Under the pieces are notes generated by a model. That model worked only from the letters and a program-made list of their open reading frames with translations, ran no database searches and was not told the DNA's origin. Source: an uncultured Bacilli bacterium (lineage in GTDB: Bacteria; Bacillota_I; Bacilli_A; RF39; UBA660). From it: DNA of 7,768 nucleotides. Position numbers and translations under genes: made by a program. The stretch is from positions 1-7,768 of the forward strand of contig CAQHJP010000016.1 in the NCBI GenBank assembly GCA_948801035.1, read 5' to 3'. Of the stretch, positions 1 through 5,778 are shown piece after piece (position 1 is the first letter of the stretch; each line of letters begins with the position of its first letter).

Positions 1-207
1 TTATATTTAAAGATTATATATACTGAATTATTTAGTCTTCAAAAAATAATAACTAAAGATGCAATTTTCAATTTTCCTCTTCCTTTAAAATATATTATAG
101 TAGCAAGTTTAATTCTTATATTTATAGTGCATATATGCATGAAATTGTCTTTTAAAAAAGAAAATAGTGGAAATATAATAGATATAATAAAAGAAGATAT
201 TTATTAA
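1..207 (+). CDS. C-terminal fragment of a membrane protein, probably an FtsX-type ABC transporter permease
   Basis: Reading frame 1 is open from the first base to a TAA stop at 205-207, giving the last 68 residues of a protein whose start lies outside the window. A stretch preceded by FPLPLK forms one clear transmembrane helix (roughly residues 32-51, IIVASLILIFIVHI...), followed by a short basic and polar tail ending in NIIDIIKEDIY. A last helix followed by a tail of the type 'x-(N/S)-I-I-(D/E)-x-(I/L)-(K/R)' is usual for the FtsX/MacB-like permease subunits of ABC exporters common in Firmicutes. The family call rests only on this tail, so another polytopic membrane protein is possible. No good terminator follows on this strand: the hairpin at 220-237 has an A-C mismatch when read as + strand RNA and no U-run after it. 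Confidence 0.5.
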   Translation, partial: LYLKIIYTELFSLQKIITKDAIFNFPLPLKYIIVASLILIFIVHICMKLSFKKENSGNIIDIIKEDIY

Positions 208-210
208 ATT

Positions 211-237
211 AACAAAAAACCACACCTTTTGGCGTGG
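211..237 (-). terminator. Intrinsic terminator of the transglutaminase-like gene
   Basis: On the minus strand CCACGCC, loop AAAA, GGTGTGG form a 7-bp stem (one G-U pair) at 237-220, directly followed by a run of six T (219-214) and TTAATTT. It begins 8 bases past the TAA stop of the minus-strand gene. The + strand version has an A-C mismatch and no U-tract, so it mainly serves the minus strand. Confidence 0.85.
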
Positions 238-245
238 TAATTAAA

Positions 246-1058
246 TTATATTGTTAAATTTGTAATAGCTTTTATATATGGTTGTGCACTAATAACATAA
301 TTTTTTATAGCATCATTACTAGAATTAAAACGATTTTCTGTTTCTAAAATTATATCTTTTAACTTAGAATTATCAATATGGCTACATCTACTATCAAGTT
401 TATAATTTTTAATATTATTTATGACTTTTTTAAAATCTTGTGAGTAAAAAATAAAATCAATTTCAGGTTTATAAAACAAATATGATTGTTTATTAAAATA
501 TTCATCAATTATAAAACCATCCTCAAATTTAGCAAAAATATTATAAATTATATCATGTATGTAATATACACCTTCATATTCTATTAAATTTACAACATGA
601 GAAGCTACTGATATAATAAGATCTCTTAGATTTTGATTTTCAACTTTAGCACAAGGAATAATATTATTAAATAAATTTAACTGATCAAATACATTTTTAT
701 GTAAAGATGCGGAATTCCTACAGCAACCATAACCATTTATAACATCAATACCTAAATATCCTTCTATATCAAATAAGTCATTTTGTTGTTTAGTAAAAAT
801 TAAGTTTTTAGATAAAAAGCCACTGTTTAAAAGTTTTGAAATTACTATGGAATAACTTATAGAATTATCTTTTAATCCTATTTCTTTTACAATTAATGAT
901 ACTAATTTTATAAGTTTCATATAAGCTTCTATATTTTTTTTATAAATTATTTTATTTTTTTCTACCTCTTTTACATAATCATCTTTTAATTTTAATAATT
1001 TTTCACCATAAGCTGTATTTTCATTTAACTCTATTTTATAAAAATATTCAAAATCCAT
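246..1058 (-). CDS. Transglutaminase-like (papain-fold) domain protein, function unknown
   Basis: A 270-residue protein with no signal peptide and no convincing membrane helix, so probably cytoplasmic. Residues 1-60 are charged and helical. The centre carries what looks like a transglutaminase-like core: GYGCCRNSA at 109-117 (G-x-C-R-N-x-A, putative nucleophile Cys113 with Cys112 beside it), SHVVN at 153-157 (His154), and GVYYIHD at 163-169 (Asp169). Order and spacing match the Cys-His-Asp arrangement of bacterial transglutaminase-like proteins, whose motifs read roughly G-x-C-R-(D/N)-x-A, H-(A/V)-W-N and (W/Y)-Y-x-x-D. Members of that superfamily include peptidases and amidases; the substrate here cannot be told. 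The C-terminal third (about 180-270) is polar and unassigned. The ATG at 1058 follows AGAGGGG (1070-1064) with 5-base spacing, which fixes the start. It has its own promoter and terminator and diverges from the 154-residue orphan. The fold call is by motif only. Confidence 0.7.
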   Translation of the reverse strand: MDFEYFYKIELNENTAYGEKLLKLKDDYVKEVEKNKIIYKKNIEAYMKLIKLVSLIVKEIGLKDNSISYSIVISKLLNSGFLSKNLIFTKQQNDLFDIEGYLGIDVINGYGCCRNSASLHKNVFDQLNLFNNIIPCAKVENQNLRDLIISVASHVVNLIEYEGVYYIHDIIYNIFAKFEDGFIIDEYFNKQSYLFYKPEIDFIFYSQDFKKVINNIKNYKLDSRCSHIDNSKLKDIILETENRFNSSNDAIKNYVISAQPYIKAITNLTI

Positions 1059-1085
1059 AATAACCCCTCTTTTTTATTAGCTCAT

Positions 1086-1114
1086 ACTATATCATAACTT
1101 ATATAAAAATGCAA
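1086..1114 (-). promoter_or_regulatory. Sigma-A-type extended -10 promoter for the transglutaminase-like gene
   Basis: On the minus strand TTGCAT (1114-1109), a 17-bp spacer, then TATAGT (1091-1086), with TGA just before it (1094-1092) making an extended -10 (TGnTATAGT). Transcription would start near 1079, giving a leader of about 20 bases that contains the AGAGGGG ribosome site. The -35 is a weak match; the extended -10 compensates. A second possibility, TTGAAG (1126-1121) with TATAAG 17 bp on, lies slightly upstream. Confidence 0.6.
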
Positions 1115-1153
1115 ATTACACTTCAATTTGACAAAATTAAATATTATGATATA
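1088..1153. repeat. 10-bp inverted repeat overlapping both divergent -10 boxes
   Basis: TATATCATAA at 1088-1097 is the exact reverse complement of TTATGATATA at 1144-1153, with the symmetry centre near 1120/1121. Each arm covers the extended -10 of one of the two divergent promoters. It may be just the same good -10 used twice, or an operator pair for one regulator controlling both genes. Confidence 0.6.
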
Positions 1154-1155
1154 AT
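1128..1155 (+). promoter_or_regulatory. Near-consensus sigma-A promoter for the 154-residue orphan gene
   Basis: A perfect TTGACA (1128-1133), 16-bp spacer, perfect TATAAT (1150-1155), plus an extended -10 TG at 1147-1148. The start point should fall near 1161-1162, giving a leader of about 20 bases with the ribosome site AAAAAGGGG (1166-1174) 7 bases before the ATG. This is the strongest promoter in the window. The bases AATACTA at 1153-1159 also resemble a sigma-G -10 (CATACTA), with TGACAA (1129-1134) 18 bp upstream, so an additional sporulation input is conceivable. Confidence 0.85.
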
Positions 1156-1181
1156 ACTACATCGGAAAAAGGGGTTAGACT

Positions 1182-1646
1182 ATGAAAAGTTTAGAAATCA
1201 AAAAATATTTAGAGGTTAAAAATCATGCTTATAAAACAATTCGTTATTTAAATAGTATATATAAATATAATAAGCCTATATCTACTAAAGACATTTTTGA
1301 AATGCTTATTTATACCAGTGGATATGATTTTAATAGTGAAGAATTTTTAATATATATTCAAACATTATTAATTCCTAATGATTATGACTTTGCTATATAT
1401 ACATTAAATAATATGAAAACTAATCAACTAAAACAAGTTTATAATCTTCCTACATGCGTTATTGCATCAAAACAATATGAAGCAGGACTATATAATTTAA
1501 AACAGTTAATTGATACTGGAGCACTTCCTTATATATGTAATATGAAAGGCTTATTAGACAGAAAAGAAATTGACATGGGAATATATGGATTAAAAGAAGA
1601 TAAAATGGATTTAAGAGAAAGTATTAAAATACTTTATAAAAAATAA
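1182..1646 (+). CDS. Uncharacterised 154-residue protein
   Basis: I do not recognise this protein. It is complete, with a near-consensus promoter, the ribosome site AAAAAGGGG and an intrinsic terminator directly at its stop, so it is a self-contained monocistronic unit. No signal peptide or membrane helix is visible. Residues 1-65 are charged and probably helical and are rich in Lys and Tyr. The middle has PTCVIASKQYEAGLYNLKQL (90-109), and the C-terminal part reads DTGALPYI, KGLLDRKEIDMGIYGL and DLRESIKIL (111-150). There are two Cys (92, 119) not arranged as a metal site. No helix-turn-helix, nuclease or catalytic motif stands out. It diverges from the transglutaminase-like gene through matched promoters, hinting at common control, and converges on the Ca2+-ATPase gene with only 6 bases between stop codons. 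A small cytosolic regulatory or binding protein is possible but unsupported. Confidence 0.85.
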   Translation: MKSLEIKKYLEVKNHAYKTIRYLNSIYKYNKPISTKDIFEMLIYTSGYDFNSEEFLIYIQTLLIPNDYDFAIYTLNNMKTNQLKQVYNLPTCVIASKQYEAGLYNLKQLIDTGALPYICNMKGLLDRKEIDMGIYGLKEDKMDLRESIKILYKK

Positions 1647-1680
1647 AAGGAATTATACACCGCCTATAATTCCTTTTTTT
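1646..1680. terminator. Bidirectional intrinsic terminator shared by convergent genes
   Basis: AAAGGAATTATA (1646-1657) and TATAATTCCTTT (1665-1676) form a perfect 12-bp stem around loop CACCGCC (1658-1664). The + strand has a T-run to 1680. The minus strand continues TTTTATTTTTTA, so the hairpin can also stop the ATPase transcript. It overlaps the last base of the 154-residue gene's TAA and the final codons and TAA (1655-1653) of the ATPase gene. Confidence 0.9.
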
Positions 1681-4199
1681 CGTAAATAATATTTTCTTAA
1701 AAAATCTATTGGTATTACAGTTGCACTAAGTAAAAACATTACTTGAAATTCAAATAAGTTAAGTCCAAAAGTTCTAAATACATTACCTCCAAAATAAATT
1801 AGTAATATTTGAACAATCACAATAAATGAAATAACTATGATAAATGCTTTATTTTTCTTTAGATTAGATAATAAGTTAAGCCTATGTGTTCTAGCATTAA
1901 AACTATTAAATATTCCCATGAATATAAATAATCCAAAAAATGCAGTCATTAAATATCTATTATCAGGTGATACTCTAAAAAAACTATGTATTAAATTTGA
2001 TTTTAAAAATAATATACATAAAATTGTTGAATATGCTCCTGTTACAAATATTTGGTGAAACATATACTTATTAATTATTTTTTCATCTCTTTTTTTAGGT
2101 GGTTCATCCATATATTCTAAAAGAGGTGGTTCAAATGCAAATGCTAAGGCTGCAAGTGAATCCATTACCATATTTATCCATAACATTTGTATTACTGTAA
2201 CTGGGGTATCAATTCCAATAAAAGGTCCAATTATAGATAAACTTACTGCACAAATATTTACTGTTAATTGAAATATTATAAATTTCCTTATACTTTTAAA
2301 TATAGTTCTACCATATAAAATAGCTTTTGAAATCGATAAAAAATTATTATCAAGTATTACTATTTCACTAGCTTCTTTAGAAACTTCAGTCCCGGAGCCA
2401 AAAGCAAAACCTATATCCGCTTTTTTTAAAGCTGGCGCATCATTTACTCCATCTCCTGTCATACCAACTACTAAATCAAGTTCTTGGGCAATACGAACTA
2501 ATCTACTTTTATCTTGTGGTACTGCTCTTGCTACTACTCTTAATTTTTTTAAATTTTCTTTTAAATAACTATCAGATAAATTCTTCATCTCATCACTTGT
2601 TAAAACTAAATCTGTATCATTATAAAGTCCAACTTCACGAGCTATTGCTATTGCAGTTGATTTATTATCACCTGTTACCATAACTGTTTGTATTCCAGCA
2701 CTTTTAACTAACTTTAGTCCTTCTATAGCTTCTTTTCTAATACTATCTTTTAACACTAATAGACCAATTAAAGTAAGTGATGTATCACTATTACTATAAG
2801 CAAGCGCTATTATTCTAAATCCACTTAATGCAAGTCTATTTATATAATCATTAATAACTACTTTTTTACGTAAATATTTTTTTTCATTATTATCTAAATA
2901 AAATTCACATTTATTTAAAATGATTTCTGGCGCACCTTTTATTAAATAATAATTTTTATCTTTATAATTTACTGTTATGGATGAGTATTTATTCTTACTA
3001 TTAAATGGTTCTTTTTTTATTACATTGTATTTTAAAGTTTCATCTTTTGAAAACTCTAATATTGCTTTATCTGTAATATTACCTCCTATTACTTTTCCTT
3101 TATCAAGTGAAGCACTATTATTAGCTATTATTGACAACTTAGCAAGTTCACTTAAATCATTAATTTTATCATACTTTTTTAAATTTGCATCTATAAAATT
3201 AATAACCTCTAATTTGCCTTTTGTGATTGTTCCTGTTTTATCAGAAAACAAAATATTCAAACTTCCAGCAGTTTCAATACCTGTTAATTTTCTAACAAGC
3301 ACATTATCTTTTAACATACGCTTCATATTTGATGAAAGTACTAATGTTATCATCATAGGAAGTCCCTCAGGTACTGCTACTACTATTATAGTTACACATA
3401 AAGTTAGCGCATATAAAATATATCCTAGCATTAGAGGCAAATTAGTAATAGTATCATATATTAATGATAAATTAAAATTATTGCTTATTATAACTTTAGA
3501 AAATAAATATGATATAAATACTAATGCTGCCCCAATATAACCTATTTTACTTATTACACCAGCTAAATGTCTTAATCTTATCTTAAGTGGACTTTCTGGA
3601 GGTTTTTCTTCTAATTCTTTAGAAATATTACCATAAAATGTATTTACACCTACCTTAGTAACTAGCATTATTGCTTCGCCATTTAAAACTATTGTACCTC
3701 TAAATAAATCTTTATTATAGTCTTTTAATACTTCTTTAGCTTCTCCTGTAATACTTGATTCATCTAAATCAATACTACCATTTAAAATTTTACCATCTGC
3801 AGGGATTTTATCTCCACTTTCTAAAAGTACTAAATCACCTACAACTACATCGTCAATTAATACCTCGCTTATTTTATTATTTCTTTTTACTCTACATTTT
3901 ATTTTTGAAGATTCTTCTTGAAGTTTTTCAAAAGCTTTTTCGCTTCCATATTCTGATATAGTTGATATAAAAGAAGCTAAAAATATAGAAGCAACTATTC
4001 CTATAGTTTCAAACCAATCAAACTGTTTAAGTAAAAATACTGTTTTTACTGCAAGTGCAATTAAAAGTATTCTAATAATAGGATCTGCAAGAGTTTCTAT
4101 ATATTGTTTAAAAAAACTATTATGACTAGTTTTAGATATTATATTAGTACCATATTTTTTTCTTGACTCAATAACTTCTTTATCTGTTAGTCCATTCAT
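1653..4199 (-). CDS. P2B (PMCA)-type Ca2+-transporting P-type ATPase
   Basis: A complete 848-residue P-type ATPase that should export Ca2+ from the cytosol using ATP. In order: an N-terminal cation-ATPase segment (GLTDKEVIESRKKYG, 3-17); M1-M2 (about 40-83); actuator domain with TGE at 151-153; M3-M4 (212-287) with PEGLP at 277-281; phosphorylation motif DKTGT at 320-324 (Asp320); nucleotide-binding domain with KGAPE at 421-425; MVTGD at 507-511; hinge TGDGVNDAP at 581-589; six C-terminal helices (about 637-835). VAVPEGLP in M4, FQLTVN in M5 (Asn648) and WINMVMDSLAALAFAFEPP in M6 (Asn676, Asp680) match the plasma-membrane (PMCA, P2B) class rather than SERCA. M5 lacks the SERCA site-I Glu, so one Ca2+ per cycle is expected. 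There is no long C-terminal autoinhibitory tail like that of animal PMCAs. AGGTGA (4209-4204) with 4-base spacing supports the ATG. It lies head-to-head with the germination operon; specificity for Ca2+ over Mn2+ is a family inference. Confidence 0.93.
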   Translation of the reverse strand: MNGLTDKEVIESRKKYGTNIISKTSHNSFFKQYIETLADPIIRILLIALAVKTVFLLKQFDWFETIGIVASIFLASFISTISEYGSEKAFEKLQEESSKIKCRVKRNNKISEVLIDDVVVGDLVLLESGDKIPADGKILNGSIDLDESSITGEAKEVLKDYNKDLFRGTIVLNGEAIMLVTKVGVNTFYGNISKELEEKPPESPLKIRLRHLAGVISKIGYIGAALVFISYLFSKVIISNNFNLSLIYDTITNLPLMLGYILYALTLCVTIIVVAVPEGLPMMITLVLSSNMKRMLKDNVLVRKLTGIETAGSLNILFSDKTGTITKGKLEVINFIDANLKKYDKINDLSELAKLSIIANNSASLDKGKVIGGNITDKAILEFSKDETLKYNVIKKEPFNSKNKYSSITVNYKDKNYYLIKGAPEIILNKCEFYLDNNEKKYLRKKVVINDYINRLALSGFRIIALAYSNSDTSLTLIGLLVLKDSIRKEAIEGLKLVKSAGIQTVMVTGDNKSTAIAIAREVGLYNDTDLVLTSDEMKNLSDSYLKENLKKLRVVARAVPQDKSRLVRIAQELDLVVGMTGDGVNDAPALKKADIGFAFGSGTEVSKEASEIVILDNNFLSISKAILYGRTIFKSIRKFIIFQLTVNICAVSLSIIGPFIGIDTPVTVIQMLWINMVMDSLAALAFAFEPPLLEYMDEPPKKRDEKIINKYMFHQIFVTGAYSTILCILFLKSNLIHSFFRVSPDNRYLMTAFFGLFIFMGIFNSFNARTHRLNLLSNLKKNKAFIIVISFIVIVQILLIYFGGNVFRTFGLNLFEFQVMFLLSATVIPIDFLRKYYLRKKGIIGGV

Positions 4200-4214
4200 A
4201 TCATCACCTAATTA

Positions 4215-4251
4215 AATTTATTTATAGCTTTAAAAAAAAATTAAATAAATT
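4215..4251 (-). repeat. AT-only inverted repeat upstream of the Ca2+-ATPase gene
   Basis: AATTTATTTA (4215-4224) and TAAATAAATT (4242-4251) are perfect reverse complements around a 17-base loop that holds a run of nine A (4232-4240). If transcribed with the ATPase it would be a leader hairpin ending 5 bases before the AGGTGA ribosome site. The stem is purely A-T and may be chance in such a composition. I see no convincing -35/-10 pair for the ATPase in 4200-4320. Confidence 0.3.
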
Positions 4252-4268
4252 AGTCGACAAAAATTTTT

Positions 4269-4305
4269 ATACTACATTTTTTAAAAATTTTTAACCATAC
4301 TACAT
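4269..4305 (+). repeat. Direct repeat of ATACTACAT upstream of gerKA
   Basis: ATACTACAT occurs at 4269-4277 and again at 4297-4305, 28 bp apart. Between the copies is a perfect 14-bp AT palindrome, TTAAAAATTTTTAA (4281-4294). A third exact copy sits at 1154-1162, just after the -10 of the 154-residue gene. The second copy, with the C at 4296, gives the sigma-G-like -10 CATACTA. Confidence 0.6.
4273..4302 (+). promoter_or_regulatory. Candidate sigma-G (forespore) promoter of the gerK operon
   Basis: CATACTA (4296-4302) is an exact match to the sigma-F/sigma-G -10 consensus (CATAMTA). Seventeen bases upstream TACATT (4273-4278) matches the -35 consensus TGMATA at four of six positions. Sigma-G control is what is known for germinant receptor operons in Bacillus. 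The predicted start (about 4308-4310) lies at the edge of the ribosome site AAAAGGTGA (4306-4314), so the leader would be only about a dozen bases. That short leader, and the weak -35, keep confidence moderate. Confidence 0.55.
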
Positions 4306-4320
4306 AAAAGGTGATTATAC

Positions 4321-5778
4321 ATGTTAGATAAAAATATAGAAAAAAATATTAATACTATTTTAAATATGAATGAAAATAGTTGTGATATAACAGTACACAA
4401 TTTGAAAATCAAAAAAACTAAAATATCTTATATATTTTTAGAAAGTACTTCATCAGATGATAAAATAAGTAATTTTTTAGGAAAAACTTTATCTTTAGAA
4501 TTTAGAAGTAGTCGTAATATATTTTTAAATATATTTAAATATTTAAAAAATAGTATTCCAAATAGTAAAATTAAAATTATAAACAACTACGATGATGTGT
4601 TCTTCCATATAGCAAGCGGATTTACTTGTCTTTTTGTAGATAAAATTGATAAATGTATAGCTATAGAAACTAAAGCTAACTTAGATAGATCTATTTCTGA
4701 ATCTACTAGTGAACCTGTGCTTAAAGGACCAAAAGATAGTTTTAATGAAAATATACAAAATAATATTGGTTTAATAAGAAAAAGAATAAAAGATAAAAAT
4801 TTATTGTTTAAAGAATTTAATGTCGGTAGAAGAACAAAATCTAAAGTATTAATTTCATACATAAAAGATATTGCTGATAATGAAAAAGTAAAAATTTTAG
4901 AAGAAAAAATTAACAGTATTGACATTGATGGTGTCATCGATGCAAGTTATTTAAGAGAACTTGTAATAGAGTCATCACCATCAATATTTCCACAAATCAT
5001 CTCAACAGAACGACCTGACAATGTATGTATTTCTCTTTTAGAAGGCAAAATTGCCATAATGGTTGAAAATACTCCTTACGTAATATTAGTTCCTAGTGTT
5101 TTAGCAGATTTTTTTAAATCGCCCGAAGATTCTTATTCTAAACCTTTTAATGCCTCCTTTACAAGAATTCTTAGATATATAGCTTTTATTTTGTCTATTG
5201 TAACACCAGGAATATATATAGCAGTTATGACCTATAACATGGAAGTTTTACCTAATTTGCTCCTTATTTCTTTTGCAATTCAAAAAGAAGGAGTTCCATT
5301 TCCTACTGTAATTGAAGTTTTAATAATGATTTTATCATATGAAATTTTAAGAGAAGCAGATACTAGAAAACCTCAAATAATGGGAGCTTCTATAAGTATT
5401 GTTGGGGCTTTAATTTTAGGAGATGCAGCAGTATCTGCAGGTATTATTTCACCTATCGTAGTAATAATTATATCTTTATCAGCAGTTGCAGGAATGGCAT
5501 TTTCTGATCCTGATATTATTAATTCCATTAGAACTTGGAGATTATTTTTTATGTTAGCAGGATGTTTTTTTGGACTTACAGGAATAGTAATTATGTTTAT
5601 TGTATTTATTGCTAAATTATCAAGTTTAGAAGTGTTATCTACACCATATCTTTATCCACTAGCGCCTTTTAATGTACTTGAATTTATAAAAGAAATATTT
5701 AGATTACCTGCAAATAAAGTTTCTAAACGTCCTAGTTATTTAACTAAAAATGAAATTAAATTAAGGGGGATGAAATGA
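4321..5778 (+). CDS. gerKA: Spore germinant receptor A subunit (GerA/GerKA family)
   Basis: A complete 485-residue GerAA/GerKA-type subunit, a membrane component of the nutrient germinant receptor in the inner membrane of the spore. Residues 1-280 are the large N-terminal cytosolic domain, with the family signatures EPVLKGPKDSFNENIQNN (131-148) followed by IGLIRKRIK, and RPDNVCISLLEGKIAIMVEN (231-250) followed by TPYVILVPS. The membrane domain has helices at about 285-304, 309-322, 328-342, 355-375, 377-394 and 408-430, with the conserved stretches EGVPFPTVIEVL (323-334) and EILREADTRKPQIMGA (341-356). The C-terminal tail PLAPFNVLEFIKEIFRLP (446-463) is also typical. Length is normal for the family. 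AAAAGGTGA ends 6 bases before the ATG and the upstream region has a sigma-G-like promoter. The 3' end overlaps gerKC by four bases (ATGA). The A-C-B order matches gerK-type operons; the germinant recognised cannot be inferred from this subunit. Confidence 0.95.
   Translation: MLDKNIEKNINTILNMNENSCDITVHNLKIKKTKISYIFLESTSSDDKISNFLGKTLSLEFRSSRNIFLNIFKYLKNSIPNSKIKIINNYDDVFFHIASGFTCLFVDKIDKCIAIETKANLDRSISESTSEPVLKGPKDSFNENIQNNIGLIRKRIKDKNLLFKEFNVGRRTKSKVLISYIKDIADNEKVKILEEKINSIDIDGVIDASYLRELVIESSPSIFPQIISTERPDNVCISLLEGKIAIMVENTPYVILVPSVLADFFKSPEDSYSKPFNASFTRILRYIAFILSIVTPGIYIAVMTYNMEVLPNLLLISFAIQKEGVPFPTVIEVLIMILSYEILREADTRKPQIMGASISIVGALILGDAAVSAGIISPIVVIIISLSAVAGMAFSDPDIINSIRTWRLFFMLAGCFFGLTGIVIMFIVFIAKLSSLEVLSTPYLYPLAPFNVLEFIKEIFRLPANKVSKRPSYLTKNEIKLRGMK

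Noticed and set aside
220..237. Terminator for the + strand membrane-protein gene ending at 207
   Set aside because: In the + sense the stem has an A-C mismatch and is followed by TAATTAAATT rather than a U-run; it fits the minus-strand gene much better.
1083..1089. CATACTA on the + strand as a sigma-G -10 for the 154-residue gene
   Set aside because: It is over 90 bp from the start codon and is simply the complement of the minus-strand -10 region; the perfect sigma-A promoter at 1128-1155 explains the gene.
1837..2058. Open frame of 73 codons on the + strand
   Set aside because: Lies wholly antisense to the ATPase gene, with no ribosome site or recognisable product; a shadow of the real gene.
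2977..3540. Open frame of 187 codons on the + strand inside the ATPase gene
   Set aside because: Exactly opposite conserved ATPase motifs (DKTGT, PEGLP); its hydrophobic translation is what the antisense of AT-rich coding sequence gives.
3755..3961. Open frame of 68 codons on the + strand
   Set aside because: Antisense to the ATPase actuator domain; His/Leu/Tyr-rich low-complexity translation.
4587..4937. Open frame of 116 codons on the minus strand
   Set aside because: Antisense to the conserved N-terminal domain of gerKA, with no start signals.
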